Shown: positions 1 to 9,712, numbered from the stretch's first letter. The stretch: 64,000 nt of DNA from Algoriphagus ornithinivorans (GCF_900115305.1 NZ_FOVW01000011.1:86126-150125), one strand, 5' to 3'. The notes: generated from the sequence alone by a model not told the origin. Translations and numbers: made by a program.

Positions 1-1
1 C

Positions 2-796
2 AATCAGTTGATAGGCTTTCATATCAATGCAGGAGGATTACCCGAAAATCCCATATACCCAGATAGGTTTCCAGCTGGTGCGGTTGAAAATTATCTTGCC
101 GAGGGTTGGGAAGTTCCTTCCAATATCACCACGGGATCTTTCCGTGCTCCGAGATCAAATTTCATGGCAGCCGTAGAACAATCCTTTTTGGATGAAGTAG
201 CAGAAGTTGCTGGGAAAGATCCTATTGATTTCAGATTAGAGCTATTGGAAAAGGCCAAACAAAATCCAGTGGGAAAAAACAATGATTATGATCCAGCACG
301 ATATGAGGAAGTCATCAAACTGGCACGTGAAAAATCAGACTGGGCAACAAATAAAGAAGGTATAGCTAAAGGATTTTCAGCCTATTTTTGCCATAATTCT
401 TATGCTGCTCAAGTGATGGAGTTAAAAATGGAAAATGGACAGGCTCTTATAGAAAAGGTAGTCTCTGCAGTGGACTGCGGAATCGTGGTCAATCCGGACG
501 CTGCCAAAAATCTCTGTGAAGGTGCAGTGGTGGATGGAATAGGTACTGCGCTTTTTGGTGAGTTGACCTTTGAAGAAGGCAAACCGAGCAAGAGTAATTT
601 TGATCAATATAGGATGATCCGAATGAAAGAAGCTCCAAAAGTTATTGAAACCTATTTTGTGGATAACCAAATCGATCCAACAGGCTTGGGAGAACCTGCA
701 TATCCTCCTGTATTTGCAGCCTTAGCAAATTCCCTTTACCAGGGTACAGGCCAAAGATTTTACGAACAACCTTTTATCAAACAGCTTCAAAGCTGA
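2..796 (+). CDS. Molybdenum hydroxylase large subunit (IorB-like), 5' end outside window
   Basis: This is the C-terminal part of a xanthine dehydrogenase-family molybdopterin-binding subunit, of the isoquinoline 1-oxidoreductase beta type. The frame is open to the left edge, so the apparent TTG start at 8 is internal. The visible 264 residues align without gaps to the C-terminal third of the complete gene at 4835-7096, about two thirds identical by eye. They include the FRAPRSN, VDCGIVVNPDAA and TGLGEP motifs; the Glu in TGLGEP is the conserved catalytic Glu of molybdenum hydroxylases. It probably has its own [2Fe-2S] partner upstream of the window. The substrate cannot be told from sequence; IorB-like proteins act on N-heterocycles or aldehydes. 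Confidence 0.9.
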   Translation, partial: NQLIGFHINAGGLPENPIYPDRFPAGAVENYLAEGWEVPSNITTGSFRAPRSNFMAAVEQSFLDEVAEVAGKDPIDFRLELLEKAKQNPVGKNNDYDPARYEEVIKLAREKSDWATNKEGIAKGFSAYFCHNSYAAQVMELKMENGQALIEKVVSAVDCGIVVNPDAAKNLCEGAVVDGIGTALFGELTFEEGKPSKSNFDQYRMIRMKEAPKVIETYFVDNQIDPTGLGEPAYPPVFAALANSLYQGTGQRFYEQPFIKQLQS

Positions 797-1079
797 ATTT
801 CAAAACCTTTCAACTTAACTTCATTTTTCCTCAGAAGACAATTTGAACTGCGGAAAATCAAGGAATAAAAGTTGATTCTTGAAAGTGAAGGTCATAAATC
901 AATTAAAACCCTGCACTCATTTTTTCAAGATCATTATTTTTTCTACTAAAAAAGTATTGATTTACCCGCTTTTTATCTTAAAAACCCTTAATTTTCCAAT
1001 GTATATAAGTTCTTTCCTACTTATTCCAAAATACTTTAAAGGTATTTATTAAGCCTACCCAATCGACCCAGCTACTTAA

Positions 1080-3743
1080 TTGATAAATCCTTTGTTTTCT
1101 AGATCACCCATATATGTAATGCTGTGCCTAATCAGTCTTTTGGTTGGGTCTCAGAAGCTTTCAGCACAAGCCCCTTTGTTTCCCAAAAACTCCAATTACA
1201 TAGTGGAAAACTGGGACAACTCTAATGGGCTTCCGCAAAATGCTGTTTTTGCTATGGAAAAGGATAACCATGGCTATTTTTGGGTAGCTACAGAAGAGGG
1301 GCTTACTCGCATTGACGGATATTCTGCAAAGGTTTTTGATCAGGAAAATTACCCCCTAATGCAAGAGCAGACCTATTATACTTTTTATAAATCAAAGGCT
1401 GGAATTTGGGCAACGGGAGATAGAAGTATTGCGCTGCTGGAAAAGAATATCAGAAAAATCATAGACTGTACCGGCATTACCAATGATACATGGATAAGAG
1501 CTGTCACAGAAATCGACGGAGGCAAATTATTGATTGGAACAGATGCCGGTGATATTCACCAATGGGAGAACGGAACCTTCACTGAACTAGAAATATGGAA
1601 GCATGAATTTCCAATGGAGATTTACAGTTTTTTCCAAATCGATTCATACAAGCTTTTGGTAGGAACAACTAGAGGCCTATACGAGCTGAACTTGAAAGCA
1701 AATACCAAAAAATTAATTTCAGCAGACAGCCTTGGAGTTTATAAAATATTTGGGACTTCTAAAGAGATCTATATTTTTTCGCCTGAAGAAGGTATTTTTC
1801 AAATGAACAAAGGCTATGAGATGGAAAAAATAGTCCCAATTAGCCAAATCAAAGACATTAATCTTAGTAGCCTGATAGTTGATTCTGATAAAAGAATTTG
1901 GGCAGGATCATTACAACAAGGTTTGATGATGATCAATCAGGGACAAGTCACAAGATTTTCCTACCCTGAATTGAAAAATTATACGGTAAGAAAAATTATT
2001 AAAGAAGATAACAACCTGTTTCTAGGGACTTTAGGAAAAGGACTCCTCATTATTAAACCTGCAAGCGTAAATCAGCCAAATCACGAAGAGCTGAGGAATA
2101 AGAATGTCAAGGCTATCTACCAAAGTGAGGATAGCAGTATTTGGATAGGAACAAAAGCAAATGGACTCCATCAGATTGATGGGAGTAAAGTTAAAATCTG
2201 GACTCAAAAAGATGGCTTGATTCAGGATAACAACACCAGCCTAGCTTCAAGAAACGGCAAACTTTACTACAGCTCCACCTCCGGTATCTCTGTAATTGAC
2301 ATTCAAAGAGGGAAAATTATAGAACAGATTACAGAAGAGGATGGGCTAAGAAGTAATTATGTACATGCCCTATTCAGAGACTCTAATAATCGCTTGTGGA
2401 TCCTGACAAGAAAAGGAGGAATACATTACCTTGATGAGAATGACAAACCTCAAAAGATTAAGCTTCCTGAGAAATTTGATGCAACAAGGTTTGTAAGTGC
2501 CCTAGAGCTCAAAAATGGTCAATTATTAATCGGTTCTATGAATGAAGGTATTCTTCGATTAGAGGATACCGTCTTCGTCGATAATAAAAGACTTCCTTTG
2601 GCTCCTGGTGAAGATGTGATTTACAGCATGTATGAGGATGCTGAAAATGACCTTTGGTTCGGTACACATGGAGGGCTTGTATTACTGAAAGGAGATCAAA
2701 TCAAAATTTTAGGAAAGATCAATGGTTTGAAATCTAAAACTGTATACAGCATAACGGACGATGGAAAGCGTGGAATTTGGATCAGTAATAATTTTGGGGT
2801 TCAATATTTTTCTTACTCAGAAATAAAAAAGTTTAAAGAAAGTGAGAATGAAAATGTATTGATCAGCTCAACTTTATATGATGAAAGATTGGGTTTGCCT
2901 AATTCTGAGACCAATGGTTTGATTTTTCCTGCTGCCATACAAGATTATAGTGGTAAAATCTGGATCCCAACAGTCGAGGGAGTTGGGATAATCAACCCAC
3001 AAACCATTTCTAACAGTCCCAATGATTCAATTAGTTTTTACTGGGATGAACTCAGGATAGGAGAAGAAAAATCTGATATTCAGGGACCAATTCGTATTCC
3101 TGAGGGAGTTAGGATGTTTCAAATTTCATTTAATCTTATTGATTTTGAGAATCCTGCTCAATATTCATTATTTTATAGAATAGACAATGAAAATGATAAT
3201 TGGCTTCCAATAAAGAATCAAAGACAATTGTTTTTCAATGGACTAAAACCTGGTGACTATACCTTAGAAATTAAAGTCCTCAGATACGGCGAAGAAGATA
3301 AAGTTTATTCTCTTCCCATAAAGGTTTCTGCTTTGTTTTTCGAAACTTTAACCTTTAAAATTATAATAGGAATTGTCGCAATTCTTCTTCTTTATTTCAT
3401 TCTACAATCTTATTTCAATAAGAAATTAAAGAAAGATTTGGAAGAGAAAGTCATTCAGAGAACTTCTGATCTTAGCCAAGCAAATGAAAAATTAAAGGAG
3501 GCTCTGGAAGAAATAGAAAACCAAAATATAATTATGAAACAGCTTACTTGGAATCATTCACATCTGCTTAGGGCTCCGCTGACTAGGGCGATGGGGATCA
3601 ATCACCTGTTGATCAATTATTCCAAGTATGAGGGGATAGAAAAAAGCAAAGAAGAATTAGAAAAAGAACTTCTGGAATCATTGAAACAAGTAGATGAGAT
3701 TATTAAGGACACTCATACAAAATCTGAAAATCTCACAAAGTAA
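1080..3743 (+). CDS. Two-component propeller sensor with DHp domain but no ATPase domain
   Basis: Large sensor of 887 residues. An N-terminal signal-like segment (residues 1-31) is followed by two beta-propeller blocks made of repeated WIGT/WFGT..GL motifs (about 40-650), a Y_Y_Y domain (about 670-745), one membrane helix (about 760-777) and a coiled coil. The C-terminus has an H-box, SHLLRAPLTR, with candidate phospho-His at 828. The protein ends about 60 residues later, so the HATPase_c catalytic domain is absent. The stop overlaps the start of the response regulator by one base, and no ATPase frame follows, so this is not a simple frameshift. The start is TTG at 1080; ATG at 1119 is an alternative but would lose the charged signal-peptide n-region. 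The ligand is likely sensed in the periplasm. Confidence 0.85.
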   Translation: MINPLFSRSPIYVMLCLISLLVGSQKLSAQAPLFPKNSNYIVENWDNSNGLPQNAVFAMEKDNHGYFWVATEEGLTRIDGYSAKVFDQENYPLMQEQTYYTFYKSKAGIWATGDRSIALLEKNIRKIIDCTGITNDTWIRAVTEIDGGKLLIGTDAGDIHQWENGTFTELEIWKHEFPMEIYSFFQIDSYKLLVGTTRGLYELNLKANTKKLISADSLGVYKIFGTSKEIYIFSPEEGIFQMNKGYEMEKIVPISQIKDINLSSLIVDSDKRIWAGSLQQGLMMINQGQVTRFSYPELKNYTVRKIIKEDNNLFLGTLGKGLLIIKPASVNQPNHEELRNKNVKAIYQSEDSSIWIGTKANGLHQIDGSKVKIWTQKDGLIQDNNTSLASRNGKLYYSSTSGISVIDIQRGKIIEQITEEDGLRSNYVHALFRDSNNRLWILTRKGGIHYLDENDKPQKIKLPEKFDATRFVSALELKNGQLLIGSMNEGILRLEDTVFVDNKRLPLAPGEDVIYSMYEDAENDLWFGTHGGLVLLKGDQIKILGKINGLKSKTVYSITDDGKRGIWISNNFGVQYFSYSEIKKFKESENENVLISSTLYDERLGLPNSETNGLIFPAAIQDYSGKIWIPTVEGVGIINPQTISNSPNDSISFYWDELRIGEEKSDIQGPIRIPEGVRMFQISFNLIDFENPAQYSLFYRIDNENDNWLPIKNQRQLFFNGLKPGDYTLEIKVLRYGEEDKVYSLPIKVSALFFETLTFKIIIGIVAILLLYFILQSYFNKKLKKDLEEKVIQRTSDLSQANEKLKEALEEIENQNIIMKQLTWNHSHLLRAPLTRAMGINHLLINYSKYEGIEKSKEELEKELLESLKQVDEIIKDTHTKSENLTK

Positions 3744-4150
3744 TGAATACCTTTCTTCCAAATGTGTTGGTAATAGATGATGATCCGGGAATACTTTTCT
3801 TACATAAAATTATCATAAAGGGAGAGGGATTACATCCAAACCCGATTACTTTTTTTGATCCTGAAGAAGCATTAAATCACATTCTGGAAAATGACATACC
3901 TGAAAAAGGTATATTAATCTTTTTGGATATAAACATGCCTAGAATGAGCGGATGGGAATTACTCAATCATTTAGAAAAGGAACTTCGCCATGTAAAAGTC
4001 AGAGTCGTGATGGTCACCTCTTCTTTAGATCGATCTGATAAAGAAAAAGCCCAAAAAAGTCCTTTTGTCATGGATTTTTGGGAAAAACCGCTCAATGAAA
4101 ATCAAATTGCTCTAGTTGCCAAACAAATCCCCATCTGGTTTGAAATGTAA
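3743..4150 (+). CDS. Single-domain response regulator (CheY-like receiver)
   Basis: A stand-alone receiver domain of 135 residues without output domain. It has the acidic pair D12/D13 in VIDDDPG, the phospho-acceptor D62 in FLDINMP, T92 in the VTSS switch strand and K115 in EKPL, so it should be competent for phosphorylation. It overlaps the upstream sensor by one base (TAATG), which implies translational coupling and a shared pathway. With no DNA-binding or enzymatic domain, it must pass its signal by protein contact or phosphotransfer. Family assignment is firm; partner and output are unknown. Confidence 0.92.
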   Translation: MNTFLPNVLVIDDDPGILFLHKIIIKGEGLHPNPITFFDPEEALNHILENDIPEKGILIFLDINMPRMSGWELLNHLEKELRHVKVRVVMVTSSLDRSDKEKAQKSPFVMDFWEKPLNENQIALVAKQIPIWFEM

Positions 4151-4363
4151 AATACTCTAACCTTACATTGGCTTCCTAATACCCTTTAGTGCATCGAAGA
4201 TTATCAGACTTATCAAAAATTATTTTTCAGGAATACTCACTTTTATTAAAGTAACAGACGGCCACTTTTCAAGCAATCAATTGATTACCATAAGCTTCTA
4301 TTTGATTTTTGTAAGGACACTTGGTCAAATAATAGCTAAATTGAGTTCTAAAATTTAACAGAT

Positions 4364-4822
4364 ATGGCTCAATATAATCTCAATATCAACGGTAAAAGTC
4401 TTAAAGTAGATGTAGATACAAACACTCCTATGCTTTGGGTATTAAGAGATCATTTGGATATGGTAGGCACCAAATTCGGATGCGGAATCGCACAATGTGG
4501 CGCTTGTACCATTCATTTGGATGGAAACGCAGTTAGATCTTGCCAACTTCCTGTTTCTGCAGTAGAAGACGCCAAAATCACAACTATCGAAGGACTTTCT
4601 GAGAATGGAGATCACCCCGTTCAGCAAGCTTGGATGGAGCATGATGTCCCACAATGTGGCTACTGTCAAGCAGGCCAAATAATGACTGCTGCCGCTCTCT
4701 TACAGCAAAATCCAAGCCCAAGCGATGAGGAAATTGAAAATGCCATGAATGGGAATATTTGCCGTTGTGGAACTTACCTGCGAATAAAAGCAGCAGTAAA
4801 AACAGCTTCCCAAAAACTTTAA
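4364..4822 (+). CDS. (2Fe-2S)-binding subunit of molybdenum hydroxylase (IorA-like)
   Basis: Small iron-sulfur subunit of 152 residues, the usual length for the family. The N-terminal plant-ferredoxin-like domain holds one cluster through C40, C45, C48 and C60. The C-terminal helical domain holds the second through C98, C101, C133 and C135 (CGYC and CRCG). It transfers electrons from the molybdenum centre of the large subunit to an acceptor. The large subunit starts 12 bp downstream, so the two are surely co-transcribed. No FAD-binding medium subunit is near, which fits the two-subunit isoquinoline oxidoreductase type rather than classical xanthine dehydrogenase. Confidence 0.93.
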   Translation: MAQYNLNINGKSLKVDVDTNTPMLWVLRDHLDMVGTKFGCGIAQCGACTIHLDGNAVRSCQLPVSAVEDAKITTIEGLSENGDHPVQQAWMEHDVPQCGYCQAGQIMTAAALLQQNPSPSDEEIENAMNGNICRCGTYLRIKAAVKTASQKL

Positions 4823-4834
4823 AACTCTGAAATC

Positions 4835-7096
4835 ATGACCATTGTAAATACAAAATTGAATAGAAGATCATTTTTGAAAGTATCCGCACTAGCGGGTGGC
4901 GGCATGGTATTAAGTTTCAGTTGGCTTGCAGGCTGTAAGCCTACATCCAAAGAAATGCTGGAGATGCCAAAAGAATGGTTTGAACTCAATAACTTCATCA
5001 AAATTGGTGAAAATGGAGCTGTCACCCTTTATTCTCCAAACCCAGAATTCGGTTCCAATGTAAAAACATCCATGCCGATGATACTGGCAGAGGAACTGGA
5101 CACAGACTGGAAAAATGTTTTCGTAGAACAAGCTGATTTTTATCCTGAGAGATTTGATAGACAATTTACTGGAGGAAGCCAGGGGATCAGGCAAGGTTGG
5201 ACTCCATTAAGAACGGCCGGTGCCACCGCAAGAGCCATGCTTGTGGCAGCAGCAGCTCAAACCTGGAATGTTTCTGCTTCCGAAATCACTACAGCTGCAG
5301 GTCAAATAGAACACAAATCCAGTGGAAAAAAAGCACATTATGGAGAATTGGCTTCCCTAGCGGCTACTATGGAAGTACCGGAAGAAGTTCAATTAAAAGA
5401 AATAAAGGATTTTAAAATCATTGGTAACTCCAAGAAGAACGTAGACGGGGTCAAAATCCTAACCGGAAAACCACTTTTTTCTTTAGACCATAAAGTGGAA
5501 GGAATGAAATATGCAGCGATTGTTCACCCACCTGCATTCGGTATGAAATTGAAATCATTTGACAAAAATTCAGTTTCCGGAATGCCTGGTATCATGGATG
5601 TTTTCTCTGTTTCTTTATTTAATGATGATTATAATAGAAACTTTTTTGACACCACTACCTTTCCTGAGATTATTGCCATAGTGGGTAATTCCACGTGGGA
5701 AGTCATGCAGGCAAAGAAGAATTTGAAAGTTGAATGGGAAAAAGCTCAGGAATCAACTTTCCCAATGGCCGGCAGAGGTGGAGCAACAATTACTGCGACT
5801 GTCCCTGCTGGTTTGGAAAACACAAGCAGCCACAAAGAAAGGATGGCTGAATTCACAGCAAAACCGGGAAACATCCTCAGAAAAGACGGGGATCCGGAGG
5901 GAGAGTTTAAGAAAGCAGCAAAAATCATTGAAAGAACTTATACCGCTCCGTTCTTAGCTCACAACACCATGGAGCCTATGAATTGCTTTGCGGATGTCAA
6001 GGGTGACAAGGCTGTGATTTATGGACCTACTCAAGCTCCAGAATTCATTATGGGAACCTTGGTGCAGGCTTTGGATATTCCAAAAGAAAATATTCAAATC
6101 AACCTTTCAAGAATGGGAGGCGGATTTGGAAGAAGAGCTTATAGCCACCATATGGTAGAGGCTGCCCTTATTTCACAGAAAGTTCAAGCCCCTGTGAAGA
6201 TGGTTTACACACGGGAAGATGATATGACTTCTGGTGTGTATAGACCCACTTATACTGCAACATACAGGGCGGCTTTGGATGAAAACAATAACTTAACTGC
6301 CCTCCATGTCAAGGCAGGTGGAATTCCTGAGACTCCAATTCATCCTAACAGGTTCCCTGCGGGAGCCTTAGATAATTACTTGGCCGAAGGATGGGATATT
6401 CCATCAAATATCACCATCGGTGCTTTCCGAGCTCCAAGATCCAACTTCATCGCAGGAGCAGAGCAAAGCTTCTTGGACGAATTGGCTGAAGAGATGGGTA
6501 AGGATCCAATTGATTTCCGCTTGGAATTATTGAAAAGAGCAGAAACAAACCCTGTTGGGAAAAACAACGATTATGATGCCAAGCGATACGCTGGTGTATT
6601 AGAACTGGTGAAAGAAAAATCAAACTGGAATAGCCCTAAAGACAATGTGCATCGAGGGGTTTCCGCATACTTCTGTCATAACTCTTATGTAGCTGAAGTG
6701 GTAGATACTGTCATCAAAGACAATAAGCCAGTAGTAGAAAATGTTTATGCTGCGGTGGATTGTGGAATTGTGGTTAATCCAGATGCCGCTGCCAATATGG
6801 GAGAAGGAGCAATTGTAGATGGAATAGGAAATGCCTTCTTTGGAGAATTAGCCTTTGAAAATGGAGTTCCCAGCAAAAGCAATTTTGATAAGTACAGAAT
6901 GATTAGGCAAAAAGAGTCTCCTAAAAAAATCGAGGTTCATTTTGTTCAAAACAACGAAGACCCAACAGGTTTGGGAGAACCACTCTTCCCTCCTGTTTTT
7001 GCAGCTTTAGCTAATTCACTTTACAAGGCAACTGGAAAGCGTTATTACGAACAACCATTTGCACCACAGCTAGAAATGCAAAATTTGAAGATGTAA
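4835..7096 (+). CDS. Molybdenum hydroxylase large subunit (IorB-like), Tat lipoprotein
   Basis: Complete molybdopterin-binding subunit of 753 residues, isoquinoline 1-oxidoreductase beta-like. The N-terminus has a twin-arginine signal (NRRSFLK, residues 9-15), and the hydrophobic stretch ends in a lipobox LAGC with Cys34. This implies folding in the cytoplasm with cofactor, Tat export and lipid anchoring. The cofactor-binding motif GGGFGRR lies near residue 428, and the C-terminal TGLGEP contains the catalytic Glu. It pairs with the [2Fe-2S] protein 12 bp upstream. It is paralogous to the truncated gene at the left edge. The substrate is unknown. A hairpin terminator follows. Confidence 0.93.
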   Translation: MTIVNTKLNRRSFLKVSALAGGGMVLSFSWLAGCKPTSKEMLEMPKEWFELNNFIKIGENGAVTLYSPNPEFGSNVKTSMPMILAEELDTDWKNVFVEQADFYPERFDRQFTGGSQGIRQGWTPLRTAGATARAMLVAAAAQTWNVSASEITTAAGQIEHKSSGKKAHYGELASLAATMEVPEEVQLKEIKDFKIIGNSKKNVDGVKILTGKPLFSLDHKVEGMKYAAIVHPPAFGMKLKSFDKNSVSGMPGIMDVFSVSLFNDDYNRNFFDTTTFPEIIAIVGNSTWEVMQAKKNLKVEWEKAQESTFPMAGRGGATITATVPAGLENTSSHKERMAEFTAKPGNILRKDGDPEGEFKKAAKIIERTYTAPFLAHNTMEPMNCFADVKGDKAVIYGPTQAPEFIMGTLVQALDIPKENIQINLSRMGGGFGRRAYSHHMVEAALISQKVQAPVKMVYTREDDMTSGVYRPTYTATYRAALDENNNLTALHVKAGGIPETPIHPNRFPAGALDNYLAEGWDIPSNITIGAFRAPRSNFIAGAEQSFLDELAEEMGKDPIDFRLELLKRAETNPVGKNNDYDAKRYAGVLELVKEKSNWNSPKDNVHRGVSAYFCHNSYVAEVVDTVIKDNKPVVENVYAAVDCGIVVNPDAAANMGEGAIVDGIGNAFFGELAFENGVPSKSNFDKYRMIRQKESPKKIEVHFVQNNEDPTGLGEPLFPPVFAALANSLYKATGKRYYEQPFAPQLEMQNLKM

Positions 7097-7113
7097 ATAA
7101 CTTTAAATCAAGA

Positions 7114-7151
7114 TTATGGCCTGAATCAATTATTTTCAGGCCATTTTTTTT
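7114..7151 (+). terminator. Rho-independent terminator after molybdenum hydroxylase genes
   Basis: Inverted repeat TGGCCTGA (7116-7123) and TCAGGCCA (7136-7143) with a 12-base loop, followed by a run of eight T. It lies 20 bp after the stop of the large subunit. Confidence 0.85.
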
Positions 7152-7217
7152 GTGCTAAATGAAGCGAATTGATAAATGGAATCGTCTAGAGAAGGAATTT
7201 AAAAACATTCAAACACT

Positions 7218-7946
7218 ATGATTAAAAGTTTCATTTCTTCACCCAGATTCAAATCTAAATGGTCGTTGGTTGCCACTTTAATTGGTTTACCACTACTGGT
7301 CAGTGGATGTCTTAATAATTTCGATACGCCACCCGCACAACCAGCAGCTTACATTTCAATTTACCAGGGATCTCCCGATGCGCCTGCAATGGATATTTTT
7401 GCAAATCAAAATCGGGTGAATAATCAGCCCTTAAATTTCGCAGAGGTTCTTGCTTATAGTCCGTTTTATGTAGGAGAAAGATCCTTCCGATTTTCCTCTT
7501 TTAATTCAACGACTACTCTGCTTCAAAAAGATTTCACAATAGAACAAGATGCTATTTATTCCATGTTCGTTTTAGACAGAGTAGCTGATTTGGATGCTAT
7601 CCTGATTGAAGACGAATGGACCTTGCCTTCAGCGGATTCTGCACAGGTAAGGATGGTGCATTTGTCCCCAGATACTGGAGAGGTTTTTCTACAATTTTCT
7701 AATCTCAGCACTCCTGTAACAAATAATATGAATTTCGGGGATGACTCAAACTTCACCATGGTGAAGAAAAACACCTATAATGTTCAGGTGAAATCTGTAG
7801 CCACAGGAGAAGTACTCCTAAGCGCAAATGATGTACAGATCAACGGGAATCGAGTCTACACTTTTGTATTGAGAGGATTAGCGGAAACAACTAATCAAAC
7901 CCAGAAAATGGATTTACAACTCATTACCAACTATGTAAATTTTTAA
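7218..7946 (+). CDS. DUF4397 domain lipoprotein
   Basis: Secreted protein of 242 residues with a lipoprotein signal: a basic n-region, hydrophobic core and lipobox LVSGC around residue 31. The body contains the DUF4397 signature (YISIYQGSPDAPAMDIFAN, then repeated beta strands such as RMVHLSPDTGEV), a beta-sandwich fold common in Bacteroidota surface proteins. Function is unknown. It is transcribed separately from the upstream enzyme genes, because terminators lie on both sides. Confidence 0.8.
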   Translation: MIKSFISSPRFKSKWSLVATLIGLPLLVSGCLNNFDTPPAQPAAYISIYQGSPDAPAMDIFANQNRVNNQPLNFAEVLAYSPFYVGERSFRFSSFNSTTTLLQKDFTIEQDAIYSMFVLDRVADLDAILIEDEWTLPSADSAQVRMVHLSPDTGEVFLQFSNLSTPVTNNMNFGDDSNFTMVKKNTYNVQVKSVATGEVLLSANDVQINGNRVYTFVLRGLAETTNQTQKMDLQLITNYVNF

Positions 7947-7960
7947 ATGCCTCATAATGA

Positions 7961-7996
7961 AAAAATCCCGGGCCATTCGGTCCGGGATTTTTTTTT
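7961..7996 (+). terminator. Rho-independent terminator after DUF4397 gene
   Basis: Strong GC-rich stem AATCCCGG / CCGGGATT with a short loop, followed by a run of nine T, starting 15 bp after the stop codon at 7946. Confidence 0.92.
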
Positions 7997-8298
7997 ACCT
8001 ATTCTATAACTGTTTAAAGAATATGAGCTTCAATTCTAAGGCTAATAATCCATTGTTTGATCCCATTAAACTTCCAATCTTATAGATGCTATCCACAACC
8101 TTTTAAGCCCAATGAAATTAAAAATATTCCTTTATACGATGCATCAAATCACTTCTAGCCAAGCTAGATTTTAATGTTCGCTCTTATAAACCCCTCATTT
8201 AATCCTTATTAAAGAGACATATATTCAAGCCTAGGTCTTCAATTCTAGCATTATAGCTTTCAAATTATCTTAACGAGATCTAGCCAAGTCTTTGGGTC
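7997..8298. other. Non-coding spacer between convergent transcripts
   Basis: About 300 bases between two terminators of convergent transcription units. I see no open frame with coding character, no RNA gene and no clear repeat. Confidence 0.5.
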
Positions 8299-8330
8299 AA
8301 AAAAAAACCAACTCAAATAGAGTTGGCCTT
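8299..8330 (-). terminator. Terminator of the sigma/barrel genes (minus strand)
   Basis: Stem CCAACTC (8308-8314) and GAGTTGG (8320-8326) with loop AAATA. Read on the minus strand it is followed by a run of T (the A-run at 8299-8307). It lies just downstream of the gene ending at 8357. Confidence 0.88.
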
Positions 8331-8356
8331 TCTGAAGTAATCAAACCCCTAAATTA

Positions 8357-9712
8357 TTATTCTTTTCCTCCTCCAAAGTTCACTTTGAAAGAAGCTCCAA
8401 AAAAGCCCGGATTATCTCCAAACCCTGTAAACTGTCGTAAAGGATAATTGTAAAATGGCATCAATACATAGCTGCTTTTTTCAGCCTGAAGCAGCCTGAT
8501 ATTCAATCCAAAATTCATAGTGGCTAAAGGGTAAAATCTACTATCTACTGATTCCAATGTTCTAGTCTGAACCACATCTTCATTCAAAGTGCGGAATGAA
8601 TTTGCGGCTGAAGCATCTGCCACAGTTACTTGTCTGGTAAAGGAAGTCTCTAACTCTGCCTGCTGATTGAATGCGTAGAAATTGGAGAAACCTGCTTGAA
8701 CGGACAGAGAGTTAGACCTAGTAATGGGGTACTTGAGGTAAATCGGAATTTCAACCTGAGTCTGTCTTACAATTATTGTTTCTGTAACTGTGGCTATACT
8801 CATGTTAAAGCCCACCATTGGCCTATTGGAAACATCACTTTGCTGATTCAGCAAGTTCAAGCCTAAGCCTGACCCCAAAGTCAATTTCCCTGGAAGATCC
8901 AAATTCACCATTACCCCCATAGCTAAGGTATTTCCTGAAATTGATTCTCCATTTTGCCTAGCTGAACCAAAACCTGGTGCCACACCTAATCCATAGGATA
9001 ATGAAGATTTTTCTTTAGGAATAGGATCGAATTCAGGCTCTTCTTTGAAAGCTATTAGCGGCTTGCCTTGTTCAACTTTACTTTCAGACATCAAAGACTC
9101 TTTAGCAATCAAACCACTTGTAGTAGAAATCTCTGATTGGCTTTTTGACTTTATTTCTTCAATATTTTCAGCCTGAGCTATCACTTTTTGAGTGAATGGA
9201 GATTCTTGTGATTTCAAATCACTATTTAGCTCCTTGGCATCTTTTACTACTTTAATTGGCTGTTTTGGAGAGTCCTTGGATGCAATGAGAGATTGATTGT
9301 TTTGCTTTTCTATTAGGCCATTTGACTGTATGGTATTCTTAGATTTTCCTTGTGGGATAACTTCTTGAATACCTTCTGATTTTCTCTCCGTCTCCACTGA
9401 GGGAGAGGATTTAGAGCCTTCTTGATGAGCTTCTTCAATTCTATTTTCTTCTACGACTTTTTCTGTTCCCTGGGAATCTTCTGCTAATAGAGGACTTTCC
9501 AATTCTGAGTTTGGAAGCAAGAAATAAAAAGTCGCTATCAATAGTAAGCTTGCTGCCACCCCTCCGATCCACCAGAAGAATGGTTTAATTTTAGAAGCTC
9601 CCCGCATTTTCTCAAAGCTCTCCCAGGCTCCTATTTCGTAGGGCTGATTTCCTTCTTCCTGATATTTTTTCAGGGAGTCCGCTATCTGTTTGCTCAGCTT
9701 ATCTTCCTGCAT
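8357..9712 (-). CDS. ECF-associated protein: one membrane helix plus C-terminal outer-membrane barrel
   Basis: Protein of 451 residues directly after an ECF sigma factor, overlapping it by 14 bp. Residues 1-43 look cytoplasmic and carry the GAWESFEKM motif typical of anti-sigma-like proteins in this phylum. Residues 44-66 form one membrane helix. A Glu/Ser/Lys-rich linker (about 70-230) follows, then a C-terminal domain of about 215 residues with alternating strands resembling OMP_b-brl_2. The position in the operon and the N-terminus suggest regulation of the sigma factor, but no ZAS zinc motif or FecR domain is seen. It could simply be a barrel protein under the sigma factor's control. Confidence 0.75.
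   Translation of the reverse strand: MQEDKLSKQIADSLKKYQEEGNQPYEIGAWESFEKMRGASKIKPFFWWIGGVAASLLLIATFYFLLPNSELESPLLAEDSQGTEKVVEENRIEEAHQEGSKSSPSVETERKSEGIQEVIPQGKSKNTIQSNGLIEKQNNQSLIASKDSPKQPIKVVKDAKELNSDLKSQESPFTQKVIAQAENIEEIKSKSQSEISTTSGLIAKESLMSESKVEQGKPLIAFKEEPEFDPIPKEKSSLSYGLGVAPGFGSARQNGESISGNTLAMGVMVNLDLPGKLTLGSGLGLNLLNQQSDVSNRPMVGFNMSIATVTETIIVRQTQVEIPIYLKYPITRSNSLSVQAGFSNFYAFNQQAELETSFTRQVTVADASAANSFRTLNEDVVQTRTLESVDSRFYPLATMNFGLNIRLLQAEKSSYVLMPFYNYPLRQFTGFGDNPGFFGASFKVNFGGGKE

Noticed and set aside
797..1079. Possible RNA gene or promoter in the spacer before the sensor
   Set aside because: AT-rich with no stem-loop, tRNA-like or -7 element that I can support.
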